From NCBI GenBank assembly GCA_019914945.1, contig CM034109.1:8362479-8426478 (forward strand): a stretch of DNA of 64,000 nt, read 5' to 3'. This DNA comes from Typha latifolia (Eukaryota > Streptophyta > Magnoliopsida > Poales > Typhaceae). The translations under genes were made by a program, and so were the position numbers. The notes beneath the pieces are model-generated. The model did no database searches. It saw only the letters and a program-made list of their open reading frames with translations, and was not told the origin of the DNA. Shown here piece by piece: positions 24,357 through 39,561 of this stretch (positions within the stretch are counted from its first letter, which is position 1; every line of letters starts with the position of its first letter).

Positions 24357-25507
24357 GGCTTAGGATTTGCGATACCGAGACAGAGAGAGAAGAGAAGAGA
24401 GAGCGGAGTTTTCTTTCTTGCAAAAGGTTTTGAAAGGGTTTTCGACGAGGCTACTTATCGGACCAGGCCACTCTTTGGGCCGACATCGGCACTAAACTCG
24501 GCCCAATAAATAAATAAATATATATATATATAAAGATTGAATCTATTAATCCATTTAATTTCATGAGATTTAGATTTACAATAAAAAATTTAAATAAATA
24601 GATAGTCATAACATGTTATATGTAATAGATTTATTATCTATTATCTCGGACTCAAATTGAATTTGAATTCAATCAGAAAAAAACTAGATTTAGATTCTTT
24701 ACGAATAACCTATATACTATAAGATCAAATAATTACAATAACATGATTCTAATAAGTCACGACTTTTGGCACTAAAATGATGATAATTTATACCTAAAAT
24801 TTAGACCACAATACTTTAATCATTTCACGCAAAACAATATGAACTTAACATATTAAGCAAACATAATTATATTAGGAAGTATATTTTTTCGAGAGCCTCG
24901 GGATTATTATATTCTAAAAGTATTACAGTATTAATCCAAAGTTTTTATTTATATAATTTAAGCATTAGACTATATATTAATTGTCTATAAATTTTAAAAA
25001 AAAATTATATATTCATCAAAACTCCCGTGGATATTCATTTAATCCGAATCCGAATAATTTGGATGAGAGTCAAGTTTGAGGTATTTTTTTTCTTTATTTG
25101 GTGAAATATATATATATATATATATAAATAGAGGTTTTAGAGAAATCTATCAACAAAAAAAAGGGTTATATTTTGAGTTCATTATCTTTCACACAATATC
25201 GAATAATGTTTTTTTTTTTTGTTACAAAAGATTATTTGCAATCCTATGCATGGAAATAAAACTGTTCTTTGTTACAGAAGAGAATATTAAGTTATAGTCA
25301 ATAAATCGCACGAGAAAATACCAATTGTTTGATACTTCTTTTTGAAAAAGAAAAAGAAAAAAAGAAAATTTGATACTTTAGGATGTTAATTGCAATAAAT
25401 CCAAATTTAGGTGAGTAATTGGATATCATATTAGATAACTAATTGATCTAAGATATTTGGCCTTTACAAAGCAAAGATAAGAGTTAGCATAGAAACAGAA
25501 CCTCACA
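24357..25507. other. Shared upstream region of divergent RRP41 and glyoxalase genes
   Basis: The RRP41 side is GC-richer. It holds a GA-rich tract near 24380-24400 and site II-like motifs at 24476-24481 and 24500-24505, which are typical of plant housekeeping promoters. The rest is AT-rich, with an AT run near 25107-25125. No gene seen. Confidence 0.65.
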
Positions 25508-27799
25508 ATGAGGCCTATTCTTCTTCCAACGGCTTCCTGCTCCTCTATCCGTTCGTTTCCTTCATTCGCCACCGCCCTCCACCTCTCACCTCAAGCTCGC
25601 TGCCATCTATCCTCCAATTCGAATCCATCTCGCAGGCTCGCCCTCCTCCAACTCGGCACTGGTGAGCTCTCAATCTGTATCTTCTCTTGCTCATGAACTG
25701 TTCGAGAAAATGCCCATTCGACACCTCTTTTACGATATACTTTATAACAGCTCAAATGCGAGTTGGTAGAGATATATCTGAGTTGTTCAATTAGATGAAC
25801 CAATCTGTTGGGGGTGTTATCATGCAGTCATTCCGCAGGCGCAATTGTTAGGCGTGGGAACTAAGTTTGCAGGGGCACAGGAGAGCCTTATAGAGACCAG
25901 TACCAATGGAAGTTTCATTCGAGTTAGTCCCACAGTTAGCGAAGAAGGTGCCGCAGACTGGGCAAAGAAGGATAAAAGGAGAATGCTTCATGCCGTCTGT
26001 TGTGTTGGAGATCTGGATAGGACTATAGAGTATGATTTATTTCATTGCTCCTCTGCTTTCAATGTATTAAGGTTGTTGGCTAATTGGTCCTCTGGGTTAT
26101 CTTTTTCGTTAAAATATAGATTTTACACAGAGTGCTTGGGAATGACGTTGCTGCGGCGACGTGATATACCAGAAGAAAGATTCTCAAATGCTTTTGTTGG
26201 ATATGGGCCTGAAGATTCTCACTTTGCTATTGAACTTACTTATAGTAAGTTAACTAATGATGTTTCTTTATGCTGTCACTCTATATTGATGTTTGAAGAT
26301 CAATTGTGCTAGATTTTTACTCCTAATACACTTAATTTAACTTTTATTGCCTGTTCTAATCAAGTATTGTGGAAATACTTATGTATATGAACATGTTCCT
26401 GACAAGATTATGTTGTGAACAAACATTGGCAGACTATGGTGTTGACAAATATGATGTAGGAACTGGCTTTGGTCATTTTGGTATTGCTGTTGCAGATGTA
26501 AGAACTCTTTTCCCAGTATATATATGTACTCTTGTTTTGCTTGCATTATTCTATTTAATCAAATTTGTGCAAAGTTGCGTGGAATGCATTGTATGTTAAA
26601 ATTGTATCTTGCTCCAAACATTCATTTTGCTCTCACCATTCATTTTGCTCTCTTTCAAATCTTTCAGATATCATATATCTTTTCATGAATTGACAACAGG
26701 TTTCCAAAACATTGGATCTTGTAAAGGCCAAGAGAGGAAAAGTAATCAAGGAACCAGGACCTATAGAGGGCAGCAGTTCTATGGTTGCTTTTATTGAAGA
26801 TCCTGATGGTTATAAGTTTAAACTTATGGAAAGGAAACTTACTCCTGAGCCTTTATGTCAAGTAATGCTCCAGGTGGGAGATATTGATCGTTCTGTTGGA
26901 TTCTATGAAAAGGTTAGTGCATTAGGATGCTTACTCAATTTCATCTTTTGAATCTATTCTCCTTTATATATCTTATTTGTTGCTTGCTCATATTTTCTAG
27001 TTCTAAAATTTCTCTTGTTTTAAAATCTAGGCTTTTGGAATGGAGCTTCTACACAAAAAGGAGAATCCTGCCTACAAAGTAAGCATGACGGACAACCTAT
27101 CTTTAGTTCTTGTGCCAGCTCTTATTCATTTTCTTCTGCCTAAATTATTCATTTTAGTTATTGTGCTGGCCTCTTAGTCATTTTTCTTGCTTTTCGCTCT
27201 GGTCCTCTTAACTATGTGTCTATGACTCAAAGTTATATTATTGATTTGTATTGTCTGTGGTAGTCAACTCAAATGCACTCTTTACCAGTATTCAAGTGCA
27301 ACAATGGGATATGGACCGGAAGATAGGAATGCAGTTTTGGAATTGACATACAATTATGGGGTTACAGATTATGATAAAGGCAATGCTTATGTACAGGTGA
27401 AGTACTACTTGTCAGCAAATACAAATTTACTGGATCATGGCTTTACGATTTGCATTATAATAGAAATGGATTGTTGCATATAGAGACTCACATCTCTAGT
27501 TATCAGATCGCAATAGGCACAGATGATGTCTATAAAACTGCAGAAGCAGTAAACCTATTTGGTGGAAAGATTACTCGCGAACCAGGGCCCTTACCTGGTC
27601 TTGCCACAAAGATAACAGTGTGTTTGGACCCTGATGGTTGGAAATCGGTATGACTCTACACAAGTTTAACAATTCAGGTTTAAGAATTTAAGGTTATGAT
27701 GCTCATATTAGTTCTCTTCAGCATAGTTTTGTCAACTTCCACTATTATCTTGTGCAGGCCTTTGTGGACAACAAAGACTTTGACAAAGAGCTGCAATGA
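25508..27799 (+). CDS. Two-domain glyoxalase I-like protein (lactoylglutathione lyase), plastid
   Basis: Nine exons: 25508-25661, 25828-26029, 26120-26244, 26433-26497, 26700-26912, 27031-27078, 27289-27396, 27507-27647, 27758-27799; 365 residues. The Ser/Arg-rich first 50 residues look like a plastid transit peptide. Two tandem glyoxalase domains follow (about 103-230 and 233-360). The family converts the hemithioacetal of methylglyoxal and glutathione to S-lactoylglutathione. In domain 1 the metal ligands His106 (RRMLHAVCC), Glu157 (FAIELTY) and His175 (GFGHFGI) are present. The fourth, the Glu expected in a KFELLER-type motif, is Lys223 here (YKFKLMER). Domain 2 has Gln at both His positions, as is usual for these proteins. 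It resembles Arabidopsis At1g67280. All junctions are in phase and the reading frame is intact, so it is expressed or only recently altered. Activity is doubtful on the ligand change alone. Confidence 0.93.
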
Positions 27800-28643
27800 C
27801 CGAGCTTATTCGACCACTTAAGAAGAGGCAAAAGTATCACCTAATTATTGTGCATCAACAAATTTGAGTAAGTTTAGTTTCTTTGTGATGATCTATTTAT
27901 ATTCCTTCACCTTAACGCGCTCTGTTTCTTGTACATTTGGGGATTGTTATTTGCACAAGTGAATGGTAATAGCTTCTTCGTGTAGGTCAACCTTGTTGCT
28001 CGATCATTTAATATGCAGATGAGCGTGTTCCTTGTAAAAGGGTTTTGGTTTCTTCTATACAAGGAAAGATATATAAATTATCAGAAGCGTCACTACTTTC
28101 CCCTGTGATATTGATTATATAATTACATATAGTAGCTTTCACCTGTTGAATCGAATTGATGTGCATTTCTCTCCTCCATGGAGTCCGTTGACCTTTTGAT
28201 TACATGCATTTTTGCATTTAAAAGCATAAGATGCTATATATGCTGCAAAAGAATTGGATTTTCGTGTTAGCAAAAAGCTAGTAGTTGACCCTTGAGAATT
28301 AATTTGCTCTTTTATTATTGATCCTATTATGTGCTGCCAAGTCCTCACTGCAGAAATTTCTTGCAGCCGGGGCTGCATAGGATCTACTTTATATTTTCTT
28401 AATTACTCTTTCTTCTGTGACTCTTGCTTTTTTGTTTATCCATATTAACCCCTCCTTTTTTTCATCCCTGTTTTATTATATATTAGCTAATAATTAGAAA
28501 AGTCAGGGGTCCAAATACAATTTGGATAGCCTTAAAAAACCTCGAGCCAAAAATAAAGGGAAAGGCAGGGTGTAAAACAAAAACTTCCCTCGTTTATACT
28601 TCTTTTTGGTCCACCGACGTTCTTCTCACGCAGTCGCTTTCCC

Positions 28644-28765
28644 CACGCGCGCACGCGTGCCCGTCTCAATCGCCGAGAGCTCGCTTTCGCCCACGCGTGC
28701 GCGTTGTCCGCTCCATGTTGGTGGCCTCGGTCGTGTGCTGCATGCTTCCCTCTCGGGCACACGTG
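28644..28765. promoter_or_regulatory. Cluster of CGCG-box and G-box motifs
   Basis: CACGCGCGCACGCGTG near 28644-28659, CACGCGTGCGCG at 28692-28703 and CACGTG at 28760-28765. CGCG boxes bind CAMTA (calmodulin-binding) factors and CACGTG binds bHLH/bZIP factors. It may be the promoter of the small ORF at 29216; the link is inferred only from position. Confidence 0.4.
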
Positions 28766-29056
28766 CACGGATACGATCTTCTAAGCTTCTAGAGAGGGAG
28801 AAAGAGAGAGATGGCAAATGGCTTGAAAGTTTGGGGAGGTACTTACGTCGGTACGTGATGGAAAGGGCAAACAAAAAAAAGCCCATAAACGAGGAGCATG
28901 TTTGCTGGAACTTGGGGCATCTGGGTCTTCTTTATTACCTATTAAACAAATAGCCAACCCAACCCAACAGTGCTTCCATTACGTACACAAACATCTATAG
29001 CGAGGTAACAAATAACAAGCCGCAAGTGTTATATATACCTTTAGGCAGAGACAGAG

Positions 29057-29060
<4 letters not shown>

Positions 29061-29092
<32 letters not shown>
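29061..29092. repeat. GA microsatellite
   Basis: Sixteen uninterrupted GA units. They lie between a TATA-like TATATATA near 29030 and the small ORF at 29216, so probably in its leader. Confidence 0.85.
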
Positions 29093-29095
<3 letters not shown>

Positions 29096-29215
29096 TATAG
29101 AGTTCAAGTAAGAGTCAGGTATATATCTTTGCATGTCACATATCCTTTGTTTTGACCATCTTGGTTCGTCTTGAGTCGTCTTAGCTAGTTTGTTAATTTT
29201 AACAATCACATAGAT

Positions 29216-29554
29216 ATGGAGCCCAGCGAAGTTAAAGCCTCCTCGGAAGTTACCTGCATCGAAGCGGAGGATTCCGATACCACGTCGGACGCCGGCACCG
29301 ATGGTCTTCAGGCGGCAGAGAAGGCCGACGACTCGGAGGGCGAGATAACTACGGACGATGTGTTCCATGAAGAGGGTGTTAGGAGTAAGATTTCGTTCTT
29401 GGCTGCGATAGTTGGCATGAGAGAGTGCGGCGAGCCCGGGGTTGTGTTAGCTGAAGTTGTAAGGGTTCTAAAGGAGCTGGAGCAAAAGAGAAAACTTATC
29501 GGGTTCGGATCCTCTCAGCAACCCGAAAGGACTAATGAAAAAGAATGGAATTAA
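29216..29554 (+). CDS. Small acidic protein of unknown function
   Basis: An intronless frame of 112 residues with a true ATG. The first 55 residues are strongly acidic and Ser/Thr-rich (EAEDSDTTSDAGTDG, DDSEGEITTDDVFHEEG). The second half is mostly helical (KISFLAAIVGMRECGEPG, then VVLAEVVRVLKELEQKRKL). A TATA-like sequence and a GA tract lie upstream at usual leader distances. Third positions are GC-rich compared with the flanking sequence, which favours real coding. I do not recognise the family. It lies tail to tail with the glyoxal oxidase gene, about 150 bases away. It could be a lineage-specific gene. Confidence 0.55.
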   Translation: MEPSEVKASSEVTCIEAEDSDTTSDAGTDGLQAAEKADDSEGEITTDDVFHEEGVRSKISFLAAIVGMRECGEPGVVLAEVVRVLKELEQKRKLIGFGSSQQPERTNEKEWN

Positions 29555-29700
29555 ATTACGTTGACAATTAATTCGTTTTCGTTTGACAAAAAAAGGGCGA
29601 GGGGAAACGAATTAAAAAAAAATGAAAATTACAAATATTGTATTGTTTTATAAATGAATATATGAATGGTTATTCCAGGATCGAACACGCAGCAATATAG

Positions 29701-31698
29701 TTATTGAATCTGGACCCAGATTCCTTTGCTGGGCACCCCTTTGGTCACCACGAAGACCAAGTAATACCCCGGCGGCGCGAGCTCTGGCTTGGGCGGCGCC
29801 GCCACTGTGACTGTATACCCCCCGCTCCCGTCCTCGGTGAACATCTCCGTCTTCAGTATCAGTAGCCTCTGGTTCATGGAGAAGCCGTGCGTCGTGAACG
29901 GCGGCGCGTACATCGTGACCATCACGTCCTCCTCCTCCACCGCCGCCTCCACCTTGAAGTTCAAGGTGAAGATCCCCAGATACCGCATCCCGGTAGTCGC
30001 CGCCGCTTTCTCGTCGATCTCCGCGCGGTTCTTCGCCATTGCCGGATCGAGATACGGCGGGTAGAACCGCTCCACCCTCACTTCGGTTTGGAAGTCGACC
30101 TTGGTGAAGTGGTAGGCGTTGTTGGGATTGCTGCCGGCGACCAACACGGTGGCATCGGGGAGCACGGCGCTGCTGGAGTGGTACATCCTGGCGATAGTAG
30201 TCGGGGCGAGCGTGCGGAACCGGTCGGCGGGGGCGGCGTTAGGGTGGTAGAGGACTGGGGTGAAGACCGGCTCCCGGCCGAAAAACCACCCAGCGCATCC
30301 CTTGCTTGCGCCGTTGATCATGAGGATCTCGGCGGATGGGAGGATGAGCATGTCGCCCATCGTTCGGGCTACCGGCATTTTCTCGACTCTCCAGTTTGCC
30401 GTCGGCGTGGTTATGTTGATGCGGCCGCAGCTGGTAAGCGCGGGGAGGAACTGGTTCTTGCCGGCGGCTGTGAAGGAGTTCTTGGTGGCGCCGCCGCAGA
30501 CGATGACCTCGGCGTCGGTGGGGATTCCCTGGCGGAGGTCGAGGGGGAGGAGGGCGGACATGCCGGACGCGGGGTAGTTGCGGGAGCCACCGTCGAGACG
30601 GGGGAGCTGGCGGACGACGATGTGGGTACGCGGGTCAAGGATGATCGCTCGGTCGTTGGCGAAGACGAAAAGGGTGCCGTCGGGGGCGAGGTGGACAAAC
30701 GGGTAGAGGTTGTTCTCCACGTCGTCGGTGGTGTCGATCAGGAACTGGAGGGGGATCGCCGCCGCATTCTTCTGACCGGCCTGAGGGACGAACTCGTAAT
30801 TGAAGCCACGGCGGCCGCCAATCACGATGAAGCTGCCATCTGGCAAGATTTGCTGGGTGGCGTACCTACATTATTGTTAAAGATACTTATAATGGCATTA
30901 CCATGCGTAATTTACTAATTTTTCAATTGCGTCTACTATTTTGTTTATATTGTGAGTTGTAATGAAGGAAATTAAAACATACCATCTACTGTTGCCAAGA
31001 GAGTATTGATACTCAACCCAGTTACAGGTGGGACAAGGAGAGATGTAGCGCACGGTCCTGTCGCCCTCGGCGTAGCCTCCGGTTTGCACGAGGGTCCCAT
31101 CCAGTGCAAACCCCCCGGATGAACACCACGTGTCAGTCAACACCTGCATTCGAATCCCAAAACATGAGGCCCGAAATATAAAATACTGAAAAGATAGGGG
31201 TGTGATTAATCATAAATAATTAAATACAACTCGAACCAACACATATTTATGCATGCGTACCTTGAGCGCCCGATACTTCCCAGTGTTATAATCAAACTCA
31301 ACCGCATGAGCCCAGCAATCCAACGACTTGTTCTTGCTCCGTTGGTCGACGCGGCAGTTGCCGTTGGGCAGTTTAATCGTCGACGGCCCGAGGGAGGTAG
31401 TGTCGAACATGATCGCCTTGTTGTCCTTCAGGATCGCCAGGTGCATTGCCGACACCCCGGAGGTATTGGTGATGAGCTCCCACTTACCGGCGAATCCACC
31501 TGTGATGTCGGCGGCGGCGGCGGTTTTCGGGGGCTGGTTGACGGCTTTGGGCATATTCGAAGGCACGAGGAAGCTGCCGGGGTTACTGCCGGCCGGCGGG
31601 AAGATGTTGAAGAAACTGTCGAAGGGGAAGGGCTCGGCGAGGGTGGCAGCGAGGAGGAGGGGGAGAAGGAAGGAGGCGACTTTGAGAAGAGTCTCCAT
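29701..31698 (-). CDS. Aldehyde (glyoxal) oxidase, GLOX family, secreted
   Basis: Three exons on the - strand: 31698-31261, 31143-30983, 30865-29701; 587 residues. The family is a galactose-oxidase-like copper-radical enzyme that oxidises aldehydes such as glyoxal to acids and releases H2O2 in the apoplast or cell wall. A hydrophobic signal peptide (LLKVASFLLPLLLAATLAEP) begins at residue 4. The body has kelch-like blades, for example DTWCSSGGFALDGTLVQTGG and LPDGSFIVIGGRRG. A C-terminal DUF1929-type domain holds APPFTTHGFSMNQRLL. Likely active-site residues are kept: Cys323 (VIVCGGA), Tyr428-His429 (ARMYHSSS) and His526 (TTHGFS). The coding part is clearly GC-rich compared with its surroundings, as is common in monocot genes of this type. 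A TATA-like TATATTTA lies at 31846-31853. Family members in Arabidopsis act in pollen and anther walls; the role here is not shown by sequence. Confidence 0.94.
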
Positions 31699-31699
31699 T

Positions 31700-34409
<2,710 letters not shown>

Positions 34410-35450
34410 TCATAATTTAAGATCTAAGTCTAGTTCCTGTGTGTTGCCTGAGTCGGAGTTTGGACTCGCCGAATCTGTTACCGACTCGCTCCGGTGGTGG
34501 TGGTGGTGTCTTCTCTTGTAAGCTGAGTCCTGCGAGTAGATGTAATCAATCGAGTTTTAGGTACCTTTTTTTTCCAATAACTGTTAATATATACATACTA
34601 AGAATCAGCAGACCTCGTAGCATTGATTGAAGAGGGGCAGCGTTACCGTAGATTGATCGTAATGTGGCGTAGAAATATTATGATGACTGAATTGAGGTCT
34701 GGTGATGAAGATGAAAAAAGATAAGGATATATGAATAGTAGTAAGGTTTTCTAATTTTATGTTTAAATAGTTTTGATAGAAAGAATGGAATGAACAAATT
34801 AGTACCTGATAATGGAACTAGATAGAGATTCGCAGTACTTTGCGTTGCTTCCTTCAGTTCCATATGAGATCTAAAAACATGAAGAACATAAATTTAAAAA
34901 AAAAATTGGATGAAAGATGAAAACTATATTGTTCTAGTTGTTATATATGTACTAAAAGAATGGAAGAATATATTGTTGATATATATCTTTTCCTTCATCA
35001 AGATGAGCTTACCATGAAATTCGGATGATAAGTAGTGAACTTAATGGAAGAAGAGGAAGACGACGACGCCATCTCTCGCGCATCCTCCTGCCAAAAGTAG
35101 GGAATTAGCATCCACCATGCATCTACCTCTACCCCCATGACATAGAGATATATTATCATAACTTCATTCAAAGTGCATATTTCTCTTTGTGTCTGTGTGT
35201 GTGTATATATATATATATAGATAGATAGAGAGAGAGAGAGAGAGACCATGTTGAGGTTGTCATGTAATGAAGATTGGAGAGAAGGATGATGGTATCCAGT
35301 CATTTCACTCTGTAATCTGATCTTCTCCAATTGAGCAACTCCAAGGCCTCTCTGAGGTTGCTTTGGCTTCTCTGAATTGCTCTTCCTCCCTTTCTTTAAA
35401 GAAGTAGGTCTTCCACTACTGAAGCCAAATTCACCAAGGTTGTCCCCCAT
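34410..35450 (-). CDS. SPEAR/TIE-type EAR-motif transcriptional repressor adaptor
   Basis: Five exons on the - strand: 35450-35247, 35087-35013, 34870-34806, 34698-34614, 34529-34410; 182 residues. The N-terminal SPL motif is diagnostic: KSNSEKPKQPQRGLGVAQLE, then KIRLQSEM (about residues 24-51). The C-terminus ends in the EAR motif LDLDLKL, directly before the stop. SPEAR proteins (SPOROCYTELESS/TIE family) bind CIN-type TCP factors through one end and recruit TOPLESS through the EAR motif, repressing TCP targets in leaf, ovule and sporocyte development. The middle exons hold a Ser run and a His5 tract. Phases fit only when the 85-base fourth exon is included. A TATA-like TATAAATT is at 35578-35585 (- strand), and CT/GA tracts fill the leader. 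An AT/GT/GA microsatellite lies in intron 1 (35193-35245). The member within the family is not resolved. Confidence 0.93.
35193..35245. repeat. Compound GT/AT/GATA/GA microsatellite in SPEAR intron 1
   Basis: GT, AT, ATAG and GA runs follow each other directly, beginning at the intron donor side. Confidence 0.85.
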
Positions 35451-35496
35451 CTACTACAACTCCTAAAGTCCTACCTATGATGCCTATCTACAACCC

Positions 35497-35498
<2 letters not shown>

Positions 35499-35534
<36 letters not shown>

Positions 35535-35560
35535 CTAAGAAGAAGAAGAAGAAGAAGAGA
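35499..35560. repeat. GA run and GAA run in the SPEAR leader
   Basis: About sixteen GA units (35499-35531) followed by AGA/GAA units (35538-35560). In the gene direction these are CT and CTT tracts in the 5' leader. Confidence 0.85.
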
Positions 35561-35585
35561 GAGGAATAGTTGAATTTAATTTATA

Positions 35586-38500
35586 GATCTATTGGAGTGA
35601 ATACAAGATGGATGGATCCCCAAGATCTCTCCAAAGTTGAGCCAATGACTAGGTTTACAACGGTGGAAAGGGATCGCAGGATGAAGACTGAAGAGAGATA
35701 CTATGGGATGGAAACTCCTCTCCTTTTTTTTTTTAAATTCTCTTTCTTCCTCTCCATATATGTTTACATTTAATTTGTGGTTAGGATGTTGCTATATTTC
35801 TTTATGGTGTGACGTACCAACGTGATATAACGCCAACCTTTATTTATAAATAAATTAATTAATAAACCTCCAGAGCTACTTATTCGTTAATGAACATAGA
35901 TCTTTGTCTTAAACCTTTATAAAAATCTATCCCAAAACACCCTCTAATTTTAATTTCTCTTCGTACCTCCAAATTAAATACTTCTGTTATTAATATAATT
36001 ATCTCTTAACATAAAAGAGATTGCCCGTATCTTTTCGGTAGATGGGAGGGGTTGTTAGGGATCCATTTAGAATCGTACCATCCATGTTATCGGGTTTTGG
36101 TAATCAGATCCGCTTCACGTGCCGAGGTGGACCACGAGATTATGGGTTAGTTGGCAATTCTATCATTTGTAAATTAGGATGATTCGTTTTAGATTATTAA
36201 AAAGGATACTTGGTCAATTATGGCCTAATTATAATTTATTATCATATTTGGGGAGGATTCCTTCTGTCTCCTAATTTGCAAAATATACCAAGATCTTTGT
36301 TCATTAACAAATACTGTGTCCGGATATCGGACAATTATATGGATGGAGCAATTTTTATTAATTAAGGGCTTCTTTTGCAAATAATAACATTACTTATTGT
36401 TAAAACCCATCATCTCCTTTTATAAATTTAGAACTAATTAATGTTTCTGATTATACTACAGAAAAACACCAGACTCTCTGTTTCTCATCTAAATTAAGAG
36501 TAAAGTAATTATATTCCTGGGGTTTTTTTTGAAAATAAATATACTCATGGAGATGAGGTTTTTAATAATAAATCCGAAATGTTGGAGGTTATTTGCTTAT
36601 TTCTTTTCTCTTTTTATATTAAATTACAATATGATTGATATTTAAAAAGGATCACATGCTCACCATGAACTAATTTTTTTAATATTTAGAGAAGGTTCGT
36701 CTATTAGTTCTGTTGTGGACTATGCTTGGCCATACTTAAAGAAAAACGTATAATTAAGGCATGCTTTTAAATTTCGAATTTTGAATTCTTAATTTGAAAG
36801 TCAACTTTTATTATGTGGTCTGCTTCTAATATTTAATATGAACAAAGTAGGTGGTATCTCTTTTGCACTATTAAATTTAGAGGTAAAATCATTTTAGGTC
36901 TCATTTGTAAGTTTTTCATCAAAATGGAACCCCTTTCATAATAAATTTAATCGGTAGACTAAAATGATCAGCGATTTCACTGTCTACGAAGGAGCTAAAT
37001 AAAATTTTAAATTTTTAAGTAACTGAGATAAAAAAAAAATGTTTGACATATTTACTTCCATGATCCAAGATGACCCATGAAGTTAAAAGAGAGAAATTAA
37101 CTAAATTGATGTACATCTAATATAATAAGTGTCATTAGTATCAAACTATTAAAGATAAACATGGGATCCATCAACAAGTTTTATAAACAACTTAAATTTT
37201 GACGTTAAATTGTTCAATACAAATGCATATTCGTGCATAAGAAATAGAATTATAATTTATTTAAATATATTTTATAATTAAACACTTATTTATACATAAG
37301 ATAAATCACGTGATAAGTTATCTATAAAATTTTATCATATATAAAATGTGTGATAAAGCTATGCACATTTTTCGAGCAAAATTTTTAGTATACTTAACAT
37401 AAGTATTTATAGTTTAGGAGCTAAACATAAATTTATTTAAGTTAATCATTATGCTTTACAATCAAACAATAAAATGTGAGTAAAATTATAAATATACTAA
37501 TCTTTATTTGGAGAGGTGTACATAAATTTATCCTGTAACTTTTTTTTTATTATCCACACATCAACAGAAACACATATTTGTTATAAATTCTTCTTCTAAT
37601 TATTGCACGGTTAGTACTTGACACCCTGAAAATAAAAAATAAGAACTCAAATAATGTACAAGAAAACACGTTAAATTTATCATGTTAAATAATCTAAACT
37701 TTTGGCATTTACAAAAGAAGATAATAAATTATGAGATTCTTGTACTGTATTGCGTTAACATCAAATGGATATCCCTGATAATGAACTTTGATCTATTAAT
37801 ATTAATGTTGACCCAACTAAAATCCATCCAATAAACAGGTGACGAAATTCTCAGATGAAAGCCAAGTCCTCATCTCATGGGCTAAAACCTCAACATGACA
37901 ATTGGAAATCTTTAAACTGATCAAATCTAACCATTTGCTCAAATTTAAGATAAAACTAAATCCAAGGAGTATGGTGTGGTCCAATTTTTTAAAGTACATC
38001 TCCCCTTTTAAAAACATTAGGGGGAGGGGGTGGGGGAGATGGAAAATATGTGTCTCTTTTAATAAAGAGTAAGAAAGGGAAAGATTACCCATTAAAGTCA
38101 AATGACTATATATTATGTTACGTTCGCATCTTCTACACTATTGGCACAATATTTCTACATAAGTTGAGATCAATCGATGACACTGGACATAAGCTCTTCA
38201 CTTAGTTATCGTTGCCAGCACCATAAGAAGAGCACAACAAGATATTTAACGCGTCTAAAAATCTTTAATAATGTTGGTATAGGTAAGAATAAATATACAA
38301 AAAGGTTGAAACCTTAGATCACGTAAAGACTTGACACACACAAACTTATAAATCTCTATCACAGCAAAAAAAAATAATGAACAACAAAACAAAATGAGAA
38401 AATAGACAACTGCAACGGCGGTCACAAGCGTACTCAAAATGTCAGCCACCATAAAACTCTGAATTTATTACCCTTGTTGACACCTACTTGCTTCTGAGCC

Positions 38501-39412
38501 TTACAAATGAGTTGTGTCGGCTTAAAGCTCGGGGACAAGCAGTTAGGATGATGACAAGCCCGATAGCTGCAACAATAGTGACCTCAACGATCCAAGATGA
38601 AACATGATGCTAAAAAGAAAGGAGAAGACATAAGAAACGGATGAAGTAGAACGAGTAAAAAAAGGGAGAGAAGAGAGGGAGAAGACCACTGGCAACAACC
38701 GAGAGAGCCTTCTTAAAGAGCAGAGTTTTTGTTTTGGTTTTTTGTTCAAAATTTCTAGAATATGAGGTTGGTACCATATACCTAGGCTGGTTATCTTAAA
38801 AGTCCTCAGCATGACAACATATATAACACAATACTATAAGAGGTCACAATTGAGATGGAAGTATAAAGAAATCTTAATGCGTGTCACCTTCAACATGCCT
38901 CTAAACTAATGATTTAAACTAATGGGAGAGATGGTGATCGGAGAGAGAGGGTTGTGTTCAAATTTTTATTTTTATTTTTCGTTTTTTATTTATTTTTATT
39001 ATACCAAGTGAACGTATAGAAAATGTGCACCGGATTAATTATACTCTAATTTATTGGAATTTACTACAAATAAGGATAACAGATTTGTGTATTTTGTATG
39101 TATAAAGATTTTTTTTATAAGCAATTCAAGAATCAAGAATAAGCTTTTGAGTTCCGATCTCATTAAAATCTATCTTCCCACCACGAATAATTTATAAGAT
39201 TATATATTATTATATAGATGCGTATTGTGCATGTCTATATTATTACGCATATAAAGAATGTATTCTACTCATTGCACATAAAATAAGTGCATAAAAAGTT
39301 ATGAAGTTGGGTATGTATTTGCTAATGTGATTTTGAAATAGAATTATCTTATAAATTATTTGGTACTTTCTTAATAGAAAAAAAAGGGGGGGAAATGAAT
39401 AAAAAATATATC

Positions 39413-39443
<31 letters not shown>

Positions 39444-39561
39444 TCTTTTGCAGTTAAGACCTCGTAATTAAAGCAAGCAACAACCACAGTCCACACTACA
39501 CGCTCCACAGCGATCACCGGAGAGCAAGTGTCGCGATCGAATCGAGGAAGTCGACGAGTCG
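35586..39561. other. Intergenic, AT-rich, between divergent genes
   Basis: No coding gene or intact element is recognisable over about 4 kb. It holds low-complexity AT sequence, a G-rich patch near 38020-38040, and a short GA run at 39427-39442 close to the promoter of the next gene. Confidence 0.65.

Larger units (their letters stand above)
27800..29215. other. Intergenic with a GC-rich CGCG-box island
   Basis: The first 250 bases are the likely glyoxalase 3' region. Around 28640-28770 there is an isolated CpG-rich stretch with CGCG-type and CACGTG motifs. A GA microsatellite lies at 29061-29092. Frames across the GC-rich island lack a good ATG and a recognisable product. Confidence 0.6.

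Noticed and set aside
28606..28953. 115-codon frame across the GC-rich island
   Set aside because: It begins at a TTG, is low-complexity and Arg-rich from base composition alone, and matches nothing I recognise. It is better explained by GC-rich regulatory DNA.
29887..30918. 343-codon frame on the + strand inside the GLOX gene
   Set aside because: It is the antisense shadow of a GC-rich exon whose - strand protein is clearly GLOX.
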